Part shown: positions 18,738 to 26,884 of the stretch, piece after piece
How positions within the stretch are numbered: position 1 is the first letter of the stretch
How the letters are laid out: each line of letters starts with the position of its first letter
Source of the DNA: Silvibacterium dinghuense
GTDB lineage: Bacteria > Acidobacteriota > Terriglobia > Terriglobales > Acidobacteriaceae
Reading direction: 5' to 3'
NCBI RefSeq assembly: GCF_004123295.1
Contig: NZ_SDMK01000001.1
Span: 2,278,180 to 2,342,179, forward strand
Length of the DNA stretch: 64,000 bases
Notes under the pieces: generated by a model
The model's input: the letters and a program-made list of their open reading frames with translations, nothing else
Told to the model about the DNA's origin: nothing
Database searches by the model: none
Program-made: the position numbers and the translations under genes

Positions 18738-19050
18738 ACGTGCACGCGCGTGTCCCGCAAATAGAGGTCAACCCTGTCTGGCCAATCCGGTATCTAGGAA
18801 ATACTCTTGAATATCCGGCCAGATCGGAACGAGCCCTTTCATCGTATCTGTCAATCAGGCGGAAGTAAACAGTGCACTTCCCTTCGACGACCCGTACTGG
18901 AACATGGTAAGCAACTGTATGGTCGAGAGATGACCGTTTTGTAACTGCGAGAGAACAGATTATGTTCTCCGGTCACCAGAGCATGGTGATCAGGGGAAAA
19001 TTCTTCTGCTTTTCTCCCTGATTTCTCCGGCTTGTAAAGAGGGATGCGTG

Positions 19051-19082
19051 CTTCCGGGGCCGGGGATGCGCCAATTTATAAT
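19051..19082 (+). promoter_or_regulatory. Possible gatCA promoter (-10 box)
   Basis: A perfect TATAAT lies at 19077-19082, 32 bases before the gatC ATG. The -35 side is poor, so this is a tentative call. Confidence 0.4.
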
Positions 19083-19114
19083 TTTGCTGTCGCAGTTCGT
19101 ATACAGGGAGTGAG

Positions 19115-19435
19115 ATGACCGTGAAGGAACGAGTAGCAGGCGAAGAAGTCCGCCGGGTCGCCGACCTGGCCCACCTGCAGCTGACCCCGCAGGAAGAACA
19201 GGCCATGCAGCGTGATCTGAGCTCCATCCTCGATTACGTCGGGCAGCTCAATGAGCTGGATACCGCCAACATCCCACCGATGGCCCAGGTGGCCGAGGTG
19301 CTGCAGGCGTCGGCCGCGCAGGATGCCCTGCGTGCCGATCAGCCCCGCCCCTCTCTTGAGCGGGATCGTGTCATGAAAAGTGCGCCGGATTCCGATGGCG
19401 TCTTCTTCAAGGTCCCCAAGGTTATTGAGCGCTAA
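19115..19435 (+). CDS. gatC: Asp-tRNA(Asn)/Glu-tRNA(Gln) amidotransferase subunit C
   Basis: This 106-aa small subunit of GatCAB carries the family signature [20 protein letters not shown] and a [21 protein letters not shown] block. A GGGAGTGAG Shine-Dalgarno abuts the ATG. GatC wraps around GatA and helps assembly of the complex that turns misacylated Glu-tRNA(Gln) or Asp-tRNA(Asn) into the amide form. gatA follows after 59 bp; gatB is not in the window. Confidence 0.95.
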   Translation: MTVKERVAGEEVRRVADLAHLQLTPQEEQAMQRDLSSILDYVGQLNELDTANIPPMAQVAEVLQASAAQDALRADQPRPSLERDRVMKSAPDSDGVFFKVPKVIER

Positions 19436-19494
19436 CGCGCTCGCACCGGGCATGCGGTGCCCTCACCCGCGTTACGCGAGGACGAAGAAAGCAT

Positions 19495-20934
19495 ATGTCG
19501 AAGAATCTTGTTGAAGCTGGATTGCCGAAGATCTCCGAGGCCCTGGCGAGCCTCTCTGGCCGGAGCGAGACCGCGGTTGCGCTGACCGAGCGCTGCTTGT
19601 CCGCCATCGAGGCCAAGGACGGCGTGGTGAATGCCTACCTTTCCAGGGATCGTGATGGCGCGCTGGCCCAGGCCCGCCGTGTGGATGCCGGTGAAGTCAC
19701 CGGACCGCTGGCCGGCATTCCCATCGGAATCAAGGATGTCCTCGCCGTCGAAGGCCAGCCGGCCACGGCCGGCTCGAAGATTCTCGAGGGCTACCATCCG
19801 CCCTATACGGCCACTGCCGTCCGCCGCCTCCAGGAGGCTGGCGCCGTGCTGCTCGGCAAGATCAACTGCGACGAATTTGCCATGGGCTCGTCGAACGAGA
19901 ACTCGGCCTATGGTCCGGTCCGCAATCCGCACGATACCGACCGCGTTCCTGGCGGTTCGAGCGGCGGTTCGGCTGCAGCAGTGGCCGCGGGCATGGCCCT
20001 GGCTACGCTCGGCACCGATACCGGCGGCTCCATCCGCCAGCCGGCATCGTTCTGCGGCGTGGTGGGGCTGCTGCCGACCTATGGCCGCGTCTCGCGTTAT
20101 GGACTGATCGCCTTTGCCTCATCGCTGGATCGCATCGGCCCCTTTACCTCTTCGACGCGCGATGCCGCGCTGGTGCTGGGCGCCATCGCCGGACACGATC
20201 CGATGGATGCCACCTCGTCCACTGCGCCGGTGCCGGATTACACCGCATCGATCGATCGTGGCGTTGCCGGTCTGCGCCTCGGTGTGCCGGCCGAGTACTT
20301 CGCCGAAGGCCTGGATCCGGAGGTGCGCCGTCCCGTCGAGGAGACAATCGAAAAGCTGCGTGCGGCCGGAGCCGAAATTGTGCCGGTCTCGCTGCCGCAC
20401 ACCCGCTATGCGGTGCCGACGTATTACGTCATCGCGACTGCCGAGGCCAGCTCCAACCTCGCCCGCTTCGATGGTGTCCGCTACGGCTATCGTGCCGCGG
20501 ATGCAAAGACGCTCTCGGACATGTACCGCCTCTCGCGCGAAGGCGGCTTTGGTCCTGAGGTCAAGCGTCGTATCCTGCTCGGCACCTATGTGCTCAGTGC
20601 CGGATACTACGACGCCTATTACAAGAAGGCTCAGCAGGTCCGCCGTCTGCTCACCGACGACTTCCTTACCGCCTTCGGCCAGGTGGACGCGATCCTGACT
20701 CCCACCGCGCCGACCGCTGCCTTCAAGCTGGGGGAGAAGACCGACGATCCGATGGCCATGTACCTTGCCGATATCTACACGGTGACGGCGAGCCTTGCCG
20801 GCATCTGCGGCCTGTCGGTTCCGTGCGGTACGACCAGCGATGGTCTGCCGGTCGGTCTGCAGATCCTCGGCAAGCACTTCGATGAGAGCACGCTCTTCCG
20901 TGTCGGCCAGGCCGTCGAAAACCTGCCGCGTTAG
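19495..20934 (+). CDS. gatA: Asp-tRNA(Asn)/Glu-tRNA(Gln) amidotransferase subunit A
   Basis: This is the amidase-signature subunit (479 aa, normal length), which releases ammonia from glutamine for transamidation. The catalytic Ser-cisSer-Lys triad is visible: Lys in [10 protein letters not shown], cis-Ser in [15 protein letters not shown], and the nucleophile Ser in [15 protein letters not shown]. The [17 protein letters not shown] stretch is the GatA hallmark. It is transcribed with gatC. Confidence 0.97.
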   Translation: MSKNLVEAGLPKISEALASLSGRSETAVALTERCLSAIEAKDGVVNAYLSRDRDGALAQARRVDAGEVTGPLAGIPIGIKDVLAVEGQPATAGSKILEGYHPPYTATAVRRLQEAGAVLLGKINCDEFAMGSSNENSAYGPVRNPHDTDRVPGGSSGGSAAAVAAGMALATLGTDTGGSIRQPASFCGVVGLLPTYGRVSRYGLIAFASSLDRIGPFTSSTRDAALVLGAIAGHDPMDATSSTAPVPDYTASIDRGVAGLRLGVPAEYFAEGLDPEVRRPVEETIEKLRAAGAEIVPVSLPHTRYAVPTYYVIATAEASSNLARFDGVRYGYRAADAKTLSDMYRLSREGGFGPEVKRRILLGTYVLSAGYYDAYYKKAQQVRRLLTDDFLTAFGQVDAILTPTAPTAAFKLGEKTDDPMAMYLADIYTVTASLAGICGLSVPCGTTSDGLPVGLQILGKHFDESTLFRVGQAVENLPR

Positions 20935-20980
20935 GCCGTATCCACATAGAGAGGCAGAAGAAATTAAAACTTGCTACTGC

Positions 20981-21062
20981 ATGGTCATCCCGGCCGGAGC
21001 CTCCTTCTTACTTTGTCATCCCGACCGAAGCGCAGCGAAGTGGAGGGACCTGCGGTTCTGTT
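20981..21062 (+). repeat. Dispersed intergenic repeat, type GTCATCCCGACCGAAGC
   Basis: This stretch holds a tandem pair of GGTCATCCCGGCCGGAGCC / TGTCATCCCGACCGAAGC followed by GTGGAGGGACCTGCGGTTCTG. A related copy lies at 63902-64000. I remember similar dispersed sequences from acidobacterial genomes, but this was not searched. The gap between gatA and the next gene holds only repeats. Confidence 0.6.
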
Positions 21063-21080
21063 TAGCCCGCAACACTCCAG

Positions 21081-21133
21081 CTCGCGACCAGAGGGAGCGG
21101 GGGCCGAAGGCAGATTCGCCCTGCGCGCAGCAG
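21081..21133 (+). repeat. Dispersed repeat family A (CTCGCGACCA...GCGCGCAGCAG), copy 1
   Basis: The core reads CTCGCGACCAGAGGGAGCGG, then GGCCGAAGGC and CGCCCTGCGCGCAGCAG. Other copies lie at 22889-22959 (minus strand), 51496-51528 (partial), 54979-55059 and 60907-60959. This copy abuts the stop of the metallophosphatase gene. Confidence 0.75.
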
Positions 21134-21134
21134 T

Positions 21135-21887
21135 TCAGCGGCCTTCGCGCAGGCGGATGGCCAATCTGTCAGGCAGTCCCGCGGCGACGATGCGAGCCTG
21201 TGCCTGCTTTACGTTGTACGGTACGCGGCAGTATGTCACCGTCATCTGCGCATCGTCGTAGATAGCAAAGGCCGCGCGCCAGTCGCCGTCTCGCGGCTGG
21301 CCTACCGATCCCGGATTGATGAGGTAACGGCCATTCTCGCGCAGCGGCATTTCGAACTCTTCCGCCTTATCCCGTGAGCCGTACTGCGGCGCCAGCCGGA
21401 ACCACTCCTGCCCATTGGTGGCGAAGCCGCCCTGCAGGTGTGTGTGGCCGAAGAAGTTGATCCGCGTCTTCGCGTCATGCAGCGGAGCCCACGCGTCGCG
21501 CACCGTGGTGACGTATTGGTCCTCGTCGAGCAGGGAACCGTGCGCGCAGCTCACATTCGGACCATCCGGATGAAGGGGGCCGCAGGGAATCTCGCGCAGC
21601 CACTGCGTGTGCTCGGCGGAGAGAACGATGCGGGTCCAGCGGGCTGCTCGTCCGGCGATAGGATTGAAATCCTCGATGCCGTCGAGCCCGCTGCAGGCGC
21701 GATCATGATTGCCGCGCACGAAGACGTTGCCCAGTCCGCGCACGCGATCGATGACTTCGTTCGGGTTGGCTCCATAGCCCACCACATCGCCCAGGTTCCA
21801 CACCGCATCATGCGCCGGTGCCAGAGCCAGGACTGCGTCCAGGGCATCGAGATTGGCGTGAATATCGGAGAGGATGAGAACGCGCAT
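21135..21887 (-). CDS. Calcineurin-like metallophosphatase
   Basis: The product (250 aa) has the dimetal phosphoesterase motifs in order: SDIHANLDAL, GDVVGYGANPNEV, GNHD, and H-containing FGHTHLQ near the C-terminal third. A late YLINPGSVGQPRDGD block is typical of YfcE/DUF-type phosphatases. The start is the ATG at 21887 (MRVLILSDIHA). A longer frame to 21932 adds residues with no homology signal. The substrate cannot be inferred from the sequence. The 94-bp gap to the ABC gene upstream on the same strand makes co-transcription possible. Confidence 0.85.
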   Translation of the reverse strand: MRVLILSDIHANLDALDAVLALAPAHDAVWNLGDVVGYGANPNEVIDRVRGLGNVFVRGNHDRACSGLDGIEDFNPIAGRAARWTRIVLSAEHTQWLREIPCGPLHPDGPNVSCAHGSLLDEDQYVTTVRDAWAPLHDAKTRINFFGHTHLQGGFATNGQEWFRLAPQYGSRDKAEEFEMPLRENGRYLINPGSVGQPRDGDWRAAFAIYDDAQMTVTYCRVPYNVKQAQARIVAAGLPDRLAIRLREGR

Positions 21888-21981
21888 GAATGCAACGAGG
21901 CCCAAAAATAGGGATAAGACGACCTCTCCCAATCTATTCCCATCCGCTGCGGATGGAAAGCATCTTTCCCGGTGTCACCTT

Positions 21982-22872
21982 CTAGCTGATCCGGGCGATA
22001 TGGCCGGTTTCGACCTCGCGCAGAGGAAGGGCTTCGCTCTCGTGGCTGCGCTCAAGCGTTGCCAGTGGCTGATGAATATCGGTCTCCATGGTCGGAATCG
22101 CTCCCAGCAGCGCGCGGGTGTAAGGATGCGCCGGCCGTGAAAAGAGCGTCGCGCGCGAAGCCTCTTCGAGCAGCAGGCCATGGCGCATCACTGCGACGCG
22201 GTCGGAAACCTGCGAGACCACGGCCAGGTCATGCGAAATAAAGAGCATGGCCAGCCCGAAGCGCTCGCGCAGGCTGGCCAGCAGTTCGAGAATCTGCTTC
22301 TGCACCGTCACGTCCAACGCCGTCGTCGGTTCGTCGGCGATCAGCAGTCTTGGCCGGTTGGCGATGGCCATGGCGATCATGATGCGCTGCCTCTGTCCGC
22401 CCGAGAACTGGTGCGGATAATCCTGCGCCCGCCGCGCCGGATCGGGCAGCGCGACAGCGCTCATCGCTTCCAGCACCGCTTCACGCACCTGGCTCCGCGG
22501 TTTTTCCGGCTGATGCGTGCGGATCGCCTCGGCAATCTGCTCGCCCACCGGCATCACCGGGTTCAGCGCGGTCATCGGCTCCTGGAAGATCATGGCCATC
22601 TCGCGCCCGCGCAGGCGGCGCATTGGTTCGGCACGCAGTTGCAGAAGGTCTACCGGGCCTGCATTCTGGCTTGTGAATCGAATCGAGCCTTCGGTCTGCG
22701 CGGCGGGGCCGAGCAACTGCATGACCGCCAGTGCCGTCACTGATTTGCCCGAGCCGGATTCGCCGACCAGCCCCAGCACCTCGCCTTCGTCGAGATGCAG
22801 AGAGAGGCTGCGTACGGCCTCGGCTGCGCCAAAACGCACAGAGAGACGATCGATCTCAAGCAGGGAAGCCAC
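21982..22872 (-). CDS. Peptide/nickel-type ABC transporter ATP-binding protein (DppD-like)
   Basis: This 296-aa ATPase has Walker A GESGSGKS, a Q-loop in IFQEPMTALNP, the signature FSGGQRQR, Walker B LLIADEPT and the H-loop ISHDLAVV. The C-terminal HPYTRALLGAIP segment is the oligopeptide/dipeptide ABC extension. No permease, binding protein or second ATPase is encoded nearby, so the rest of the transporter must be elsewhere. Confidence 0.9.
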   Translation of the reverse strand: MASLLEIDRLSVRFGAAEAVRSLSLHLDEGEVLGLVGESGSGKSVTALAVMQLLGPAAQTEGSIRFTSQNAGPVDLLQLRAEPMRRLRGREMAMIFQEPMTALNPVMPVGEQIAEAIRTHQPEKPRSQVREAVLEAMSAVALPDPARRAQDYPHQFSGGQRQRIMIAMAIANRPRLLIADEPTTALDVTVQKQILELLASLRERFGLAMLFISHDLAVVSQVSDRVAVMRHGLLLEEASRATLFSRPAHPYTRALLGAIPTMETDIHQPLATLERSHESEALPLREVETGHIARIS

Positions 22873-22888
22873 GCCTCCATACTAACGG

Positions 22889-22959
22889 CTGCGCGCAGGG
22901 CGGGACTGGCCGTCCAGGCCTTTCGCCTTCAGCTCCCGCACCCGCTGGTCGCGAGCCGG
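22889..22959 (-). repeat. Dispersed repeat family A, copy 2 (inverted)
   Basis: Read on the minus strand this matches the family A core (CGCGACCAG...GGGAGC, GAAGGCGAAAGGCC, GCCCTGCGCGCAG). It lies just upstream of the ABC ATPase start. Confidence 0.65.
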
Positions 22960-23004
22960 CATCCGCGAGCCGGCTCGTTGTTCTCACGGATCAAGAGAGA
23001 GTCC

Positions 23005-23038
23005 GGGTGCCCCGTCCAAGCTCTGCTTGGGCGGGAGG
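23005..23038 (+). repeat. Dispersed repeat family B (GGGTGCCCCGTCCAAGCTC)
   Basis: This is a GGGTGCCCCGTCCAAGCTC hairpin-forming unit followed by TGCTTGGGCGGGAG. A near-identical inverted copy lies at 60841-60872, and a diverged one at 54874-54906. Confidence 0.65.
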
Positions 23039-23124
23039 CGATAAACCCGGATGTCCTATGCAGGCCAGCAGCTGGCTTGGGTGGGAAGGCAGGAAGCCAT
23101 AGGCAGATATGCTGAAAGAGACGC

Positions 23125-24720
23125 ATGCCGCAGCCCTCCCCCATCCCCTCTTCTTCTTCGTGCTGGAGCAGCCCGGCCTTTCTTCTCGCGCTCTTTGCCG
23201 CGTTGCTCGCCTTCGTCGTGCAATCGGGTGAGATCGGCACCGCGGACACCATGCATCGCCTGCAGTCCACGCATGCCTTCTGGACCTCCGAGCCGCCCGT
23301 CTTTCCGAATGAGTATCCCGAGTTCGGCATCCATGGCCACAACGGCACGCTGCAAAGCTGGTACGGCATCGGCCAGTCTCTGCTCATGCTGCCTGCCGAT
23401 ATCGTCGGCACCGGCATCGCGCACCTGCCCGTCTTCCGTAATTACACGGACGATCCAAGTATCCGCAACATCGTCGTCAGTTATTCCACCAGCATGTTGC
23501 TCGCCGTGCTCACGGCGCTGCTCTGCCTGCGCTTTCTGGGCCAGTTGCGTTTTACGCCGCGACAGGCTGTGCTCGGCACGCTGGCCCTGATGCTCTGCAC
23601 CACGCACCTGCACTACACGCAGAACCTGATGGAGAACAACTACATCTTCCTGCTCACGCTCGCCGGCTTCTCGTGGCAGCTTGCGTGGGTAGAAGATGGG
23701 CGCCGTCGCGATCTTCTTCTGGGTGCGGCCGCGTTAGGACTCAATCTCCTCACGCGTCTCACCACCGGCCTCGATCTGCTGGCCTGCGGATTGTTTGTGC
23801 TGCTGGTGCTGTTTGCGAAAGAAGGCGCAGGCCGAAAGCTCTTTGTGCGCCTGCTCGGTTATCTCCGCATGGCTGTCCCTGTCTATCTTTTCTTCGGCCT
23901 GCTCGATCGCCTCTACCAGTTCTACCGCTTCGGTTCTTTCGCCGGGACCTATGTTGGCATCGTTGCCCGCGAAGCGCGCCTGCGCGATCCGAGCCTCCCT
24001 GTAACCTACCCCTTCGAGAAGCCATTTCACGAAGGCTTCTTCGGCCCGCTCTTCGCGCCCGAGAAGTCGATCTTTCTCTTCGATCCGCTGCTGGTGCTGA
24101 TGCTCCTGCTCATCGTTATCGGCTGGCGCCGCTTCGATCGCACCGTGCGCGCTTATCTCCTTGCCGGTTTCGCGCTGCTGCTCGGCTATCTCTGCTTCTA
24201 CGCACGCTACACCGTGTGGAGCGGCGACTTTGCCTGGGGAGATCGCTATGTCTCAACGGCTGTCGAGCTCGCTTCGCTGCTCGCTGTGCCGTTGCTGCTG
24301 CGTCATCGCACCGCGTTTGCCGCATGGATCTATCGCGCCGGGCAGTTCATCGTCGGTGCAGCTCTCGTCGTGCAGCTGGTCTCGCTCGCCTTCTGGCTCC
24401 CGCTCGAGATATATCAGATGGAGACCCTCGGCCATCCCACCTTCGTCATCGCGCTGCGCATGAAGAATATCGCCGCCTTCGCGCTTGGCAGAATGCAGGC
24501 CTGGGGACTCAACACGCAGGCCATGACCGAAGACGCATGGGACTACGTACACATCACCACGTGGAATTTCTTTCCTTTCCTGCTGCATCGCGTCGGCGTA
24601 GCTCCGGCCTGGGTCGATCACGTGGCACTTGCCGTATGGCTGGCTGCGCTTGCCGGAGGGATCGCAATTCTTGTGCGGCTGCTGCGCCTTCCCGCGTTAA
24701 GGAGCGGGAAGACCGCCTGA
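23125..24720 (+). CDS. Polytopic membrane protein, possibly glycosyltransferase-like
   Basis: The product has 531 aa and about nine or ten hydrophobic helices spread over its length. The first helix follows a Pro/Ser-rich N-terminus (FLLALFAALLAFVVQS), and a soluble loop contains THAFWTSEPPVFPNEYPEFG. The topology, with a first periplasmic loop rich in acidic and aromatic residues, resembles GT39/dolichyl-phosphate-mannose-type or related lipid-linked sugar transferases. I see no decisive catalytic motif. It appears monocistronic, with repeats upstream. Confidence 0.7.
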   Translation: MPQPSPIPSSSSCWSSPAFLLALFAALLAFVVQSGEIGTADTMHRLQSTHAFWTSEPPVFPNEYPEFGIHGHNGTLQSWYGIGQSLLMLPADIVGTGIAHLPVFRNYTDDPSIRNIVVSYSTSMLLAVLTALLCLRFLGQLRFTPRQAVLGTLALMLCTTHLHYTQNLMENNYIFLLTLAGFSWQLAWVEDGRRRDLLLGAAALGLNLLTRLTTGLDLLACGLFVLLVLFAKEGAGRKLFVRLLGYLRMAVPVYLFFGLLDRLYQFYRFGSFAGTYVGIVAREARLRDPSLPVTYPFEKPFHEGFFGPLFAPEKSIFLFDPLLVLMLLLIVIGWRRFDRTVRAYLLAGFALLLGYLCFYARYTVWSGDFAWGDRYVSTAVELASLLAVPLLLRHRTAFAAWIYRAGQFIVGAALVVQLVSLAFWLPLEIYQMETLGHPTFVIALRMKNIAAFALGRMQAWGLNTQAMTEDAWDYVHITTWNFFPFLLHRVGVAPAWVDHVALAVWLAALAGGIAILVRLLRLPALRSGKTA

Positions 24721-24856
24721 TTTCTCGCGCTCTTTGTAACGTTGTTGGTTGCAAATGGCGGATCTGGCGGAACGTGTTCTCTGGGAATCTACGCATGCCC
24801 TGGCAGGCGCGATTTCTGCACGGTCCGCATCTCTCATGGAGCTCGCTCGAGCGGGG

Positions 24857-25294
24857 CTACGGGTAAATCTCCCAGGTGCGGAAAAGGTGTTCGTGCTTCT
24901 CCATGTCGACGCGTTCCCCATGGAAGCGAACGCCTTCAGCGCGGAGGCGGGCTCGCTGCTCGAGCGCAGCGGCTCCGTCGAGTTTAATCTCGCCTCCCGC
25001 CCCGAGCACGCGATGCCAGGGAAGCTGATCGGGGAGTTCGGTGCGAAGCAGGCGCGCTACGGCGCGATGATACTGCGGATAGCCGGCGGCAGCGGCAACC
25101 TTGCCGTAAGTACTCACCTTGCCGGCAGGGATCGCGAAGATCATGCGGCGAAACGCGTGGTCGCGCAGCTCTTCCGGACGCGATGCATCGCGCAGCAGGC
25201 GACGCTTGGCCTTCTGCGTCCCGAGCTGGTCGAAGGCGACGCGGACCGCGCGCTGCGGCTTCGGCACCGATTTTGTTTTCGTAGATTTCGCCAC
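24857..25294 (-). CDS. Alkyltransferase-like protein (MGMT fold, no catalytic Cys)
   Basis: The 145-aa product (GTG start) matches the DNA-binding domain of O6-alkylguanine-DNA methyltransferases: IPAGKVSTYGKVAAAAGYP, then RAVARLLRT and LPWHRVLGAGGEIKLDG. In true MGMTs the active site reads PCHRV. Here it is P92-W93-H-R-V, with Trp in place of the alkyl-accepting cysteine. That is the signature of alkyltransferase-like (ATL) proteins, which bind O6-alkylguanine and hand the lesion to nucleotide excision repair. A plus-strand ORF covering the same bases is a shadow. The gene ends the host segment just before the integrated element. Confidence 0.88.
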   Translation of the reverse strand: MAKSTKTKSVPKPQRAVRVAFDQLGTQKAKRRLLRDASRPEELRDHAFRRMIFAIPAGKVSTYGKVAAAAGYPQYHRAVARLLRTELPDQLPWHRVLGAGGEIKLDGAAALEQRARLRAEGVRFHGERVDMEKHEHLFRTWEIYP

Positions 25295-25398
25295 GCGCCA
25301 CTATTGTCGCAGCTCCCCGCGCAGCCGACTACCTGGCCTGGGAGCAACAAGCGGCCATCGGCAGGAGAACGAAGACTCCCCACCCACGCCGAAAACGA

Positions 25399-25445
25399 TG
25401 GTGGGCCCACCAGGACTTGAACCTGGAACCAACGGATTATGAGTC
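25399..25445 (-). pseudogene. 3' half of host tRNA(CAU) gene, split by element integration
   Basis: Read on the minus strand, this is the 3' half of a tRNA from the anticodon loop to the encoded CCA: anticodon loop, anticodon-stem 3' arm, 5-nt variable region, T-arm with CCAGG/CCTGG and loop TTCAAGT, acceptor strand TGGGCCC, then ACCA. Joined through the 11-bp core with the 5' half at 47283-47323, it rebuilds a complete 77-nt tRNA with every stem paired. On its own it cannot form a tRNA. Confidence 0.85.
25435..25445. repeat. Left attachment core (att), GATTATGAGTC
   Basis: This 11-bp direct repeat is identical to 47283-47293. It lies in the anticodon loop and first stem pairs of the disrupted tRNA gene and marks the left crossover region. 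Confidence 0.82.
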
Positions 25446-25565
25446 TCGGCTCAACTGCGTATGTCTATGAAAACTAAGAGTCGGCGAGCATAATTGAGAG
25501 TAGCCTTAAGTAGTTGGGGATACGTAGTTTAGAGCAGTTTGGCATAGTCAATCTGAGCTGATGTA

Positions 25566-25584
25566 TGTACCTCTGCTGTACCTC
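25566..25584 (+). promoter_or_regulatory. Left integrase arm-type sites (two TGTACCTC, 11 bp apart)
   Basis: TGTACCTC occurs at 25566-25573 and 25577-25584. The same octamer pair with the same 11-bp period lies at the right end (47091, 47102). One helical turn of spacing, and presence only near the two ends as far as I could see, suggest arm-type binding sites for the element integrase or its directionality factor. Confidence 0.6.
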
Positions 25585-25634
25585 AAAAAGGGTAAAACGC
25601 ATTTCAGCGCGTCTGTAAGGCGACTGGGTTTCCA

Positions 25635-25658
25635 ATTTCCAATTTGCGAATTGGAAAT
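25635..25658. promoter_or_regulatory. Operator-like palindrome before the seven-gene defence operon
   Basis: A perfect inverted repeat has 10-bp arms (ATTTCCAATT / AATTGGAAAT) and a 4-bp centre, 23 bases before the ATG of the winged-helix gene. An extra direct half-site TTTCCAATT sits at 25629-25637. A -10-like CATACT lies at 25670-25675. The position suggests autoregulation by the winged-helix protein. The rest of 25446-25634 shows only the arm sites. Confidence 0.55.
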
Positions 25659-25681
25659 ATTTTTGACATCATACTCGTGTC

Positions 25682-26188
25682 ATGCTTGGTCAAGATATAG
25701 CGCTTCTTTTGAAGCTCAGCTTAAGAGATGGCCCACGAGTCCTCGCGAAGGACCTCGCTCAAGAGCTTTGTTTAGCCCCTTCCGAGGTATCGAAGTCGCT
25801 CAGTCGATGTAGCGTAGCAGGACTCCTCTATATCTCTGACATCGAGAAGAGGGTCAATCGGTCCGCGCTTCTGGAATTCCTCACTCACGGGCTGAAGTAT
25901 GTTTTTCCACCCGAGAGGGGTTCATTGACGCGCGGAGTGCCGACGGCCATTTCAGCGGAACCGCTCAAATCGGCTTTTGTGGCGAGTGATGAGCCTCCCG
26001 CCGTATGGCCCTATGCCGAAGGATCGGTCCGTGGCCTTGCATTCAGCCCGCTATACAAAGGTGCCCCGAAAGCTGCACTGCTGGATAGTAGGTTTTATGA
26101 ACTCCTCGCAGTATGCGATGCCATTCGAGGCGGGAAAGTACGCGAAAGAACGCTGGCTATTGATTATCTGAAAAAGGCCCTGCACTAG
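25682..26188 (+). CDS. Winged-helix DNA-binding protein heading the defence operon
   Basis: The product has 168 aa. Residues 1-55 form a MarR/ArsR-like winged helix (LLLKLSLRDGPRVLAKDLAQELCLAPSEVSKSLSRCSVAGLLYI). The rest is a less conserved domain rich in aromatic residues and Pro. The gene sits just downstream of a perfect palindrome and ends exactly where the nucleotidyltransferase gene begins, so the two are probably translated together. It may be the operon repressor, or an AbiEi-like antitoxin partner of the nucleotidyltransferase. The functional role is an inference. Confidence 0.72.
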   Translation: MLGQDIALLLKLSLRDGPRVLAKDLAQELCLAPSEVSKSLSRCSVAGLLYISDIEKRVNRSALLEFLTHGLKYVFPPERGSLTRGVPTAISAEPLKSAFVASDEPPAVWPYAEGSVRGLAFSPLYKGAPKAALLDSRFYELLAVCDAIRGGKVRERTLAIDYLKKALH

Positions 26189-26884
26189 ATGCCAACGCGC
26201 GATCCTAATCTAGCTCTGCTGGAAGAGGCTGCCGAAAAGCTTGCTCCCTTCCTGAACGAGATCGTCTTCGTCGGCGGTGTCACGCTGGGGATTCTCATCT
26301 CCGATCCAGCATCGGCTCCCATCCGTAATACGAGCGATGTTGATGTGATTGCCGAGATTGTTACCTATGCGGACTACATCGAGTTCTCCGAGCGCTTGCG
26401 CGAGCAAGGCTTTAGCGAAGACATGGGTGAAGGAGCTCCTACTTGTCGTTGGAAGAGCGGGGCTCTCACGTTGGATGTGCTCGCTATCAGAGAAGAGGTG
26501 CTTGGATACACCAACATCTGGTACGAGAGCGCCCTCAATAACCCCATGCCCATTGAATTGAGTTCGGGACGATCGGTTCAAATCATCAAAGCCCCGTTCT
26601 TTCTGGGAACAAAGATGGAGGCTTTTCGAGGTCGCGGACAAAGTGATTTCGCAGCCAGTCACGACCTTGAGGACTTCATTGCAGTAATCGAAGGCCGGGA
26701 TGAACTGCTTGCCGAAATTGAAGAATGTCCCACAGACCTGCGCGGCTATCTGGCGCAAGCTGCCCAGTCACTCCTTGGCGAGTCCCTCTTCAAAGATGTG
26801 CTACCAGGATTCGTTCTTGATGACGGCCGAGTCCCGCTCATCCTAGACCGCTTGGCCAAGATCGCACAGACAGGCTCCCAATGA
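26189..26884 (+). CDS. Nucleotidyltransferase-fold protein (AbiEii-like)
   Basis: The 231-aa product has the minimal nucleotidyltransferase signature: FVGG (G29-G30), then TSDVDV with metal-binding D50-x-D52, and a third acidic residue D96 in GALTLDVLAI. The later APFFLGTKMEAFRGRGQSDF and ASHDLEDFIAVIEGRDEL segments match my memory of proteins annotated as AbiEii/AbiGii-type toxins. The gene begins immediately after the winged-helix stop and overlaps the helicase start by 4 bp. A toxin-antitoxin-like pair built into the head of a restriction operon is one reading; a regulatory nucleotidyltransferase is another. Confidence 0.75.
   Translation: MPTRDPNLALLEEAAEKLAPFLNEIVFVGGVTLGILISDPASAPIRNTSDVDVIAEIVTYADYIEFSERLREQGFSEDMGEGAPTCRWKSGALTLDVLAIREEVLGYTNIWYESALNNPMPIELSSGRSVQIIKAPFFLGTKMEAFRGRGQSDFAASHDLEDFIAVIEGRDELLAEIEECPTDLRGYLAQAAQSLLGESLFKDVLPGFVLDDGRVPLILDRLAKIAQTGSQ

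Noticed and set aside
24749-25420. A 223-codon plus-strand ORF overlapping the alkyltransferase-like gene
   Set aside because: The minus-strand product has the MGMT-fold motifs in order; the plus-strand product has none, and its end reads through the tRNA fragment.
25399-25445. Considered as a complete tRNA gene
   Set aside because: Only the 3' half is present; the D-arm and 5' acceptor strand are missing, and element DNA follows the anticodon loop.
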